Part shown: positions 45,809 through 45,865 of the stretch, piece by piece | How the letters are laid out: each line of letters opens with the position of its first letter | Numbering within the stretch: the stretch's first letter is position 1 | NCBI GenBank assembly: GCA_048213135.1 | Contig: PS015036.1 | Location: 1-45,865 of the forward strand | Direction of reading: 5' to 3' | Length of the DNA stretch: 45,865 nt | Source of the DNA: Reclinomonas americana ATCC 50394 | Taxonomy: Eukaryota; Jakobida; Jakobea; Jakobida | Position numbers and translations under genes: made by a program | The notes under the pieces: model-generated | The model's input: the letters and a program-made list of their open reading frames with translations, nothing else | Told to the model about the DNA's origin: nothing | Databases searched by the model: none

Positions 45809-45865
45809 CTGCAGTAAGATGATAGAAGTGTAAGAGAAAGAGGCAAGAGTGCCTGCAAGGGGAGC

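Noticed and set aside
1-45865. Prokaryotic operons, tRNA, rRNA, insertion sequences or transposons
   Set aside because: Spliceosomal introns and eukaryote-specific proteins throughout; no tRNA or rRNA sequence, terminal inverted repeats, integrase or reverse transcriptase recognised.

Overview
This window is a gene-dense piece of a eukaryotic nuclear genome. Nearly every gene is broken by short GT-AG introns, mostly 55-85 nt, and intergenic gaps fall as low as about 50-70 bp. Dinucleotide and polypurine microsatellites are common. Ten runs of N interrupt the sequence, and several sit in or beside GA/CT repeats. The content (a WDR49-like EF-hand/WD40 protein, a CYLD-type deubiquitinase, DNA ligase IV, TRAPPC4, a mitochondrial-type Prx5 and a NACHT-WD40 STAND protein) suggests a unicellular eukaryote. 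The WDR49-like gene hints at a flagellated lineage. I cannot name the species. Exon models were built by hand; for most genes the spliced length is an exact multiple of three and splice phases agree at each junction.

Left third (1-11.2 kb): a type II membrane glycosyltransferase with a DxD motif (+). A convergent 14-exon gene (-, 1590 aa) that I do not recognise. Then, divergent from it, a CYLD-like ubiquitin protease (+) carrying an N-terminal SH3-like domain and one C2H2 zinc finger.

Middle (11.7-25.4 kb): a 29-exon WD40/EF-hand gene (-, about 1365 aa), a divergent coiled-coil gene (+), a five-exon Prx5 (-) with a long polypurine intron, a seven-repeat WD40-only protein (-), and a partial low-complexity gene (-) that ends in a gap.

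Centre-right (25.6-30.4 kb): a 1520-aa STAND protein (-). Its order is a possible beta-grasp/ubiquitin-like N-terminus, a HEPN-like RxxxxH segment, NACHT, pentapeptide repeats and 14 WD40 repeats. The nearby WD40-only gene carries repeats of the same subtype. This is the best candidate for an NLR-like recognition locus.

Right (31.4-45.9 kb): a secreted Gln/Asn/Ala/Pro-rich protein with an apparent frameshift (+), a protein starting with an MGCGAS acylation motif (-), a small Ala-rich gene spanning a gap (+), a Ser/Pro-rich gene (-) in which one gap-bounded contig appears inverted, a WD40-like protein (+), the C-terminal part of TRAPPC4 (+), and the C-terminal tandem-BRCT half of DNA ligase IV (-), cut by the window edge.
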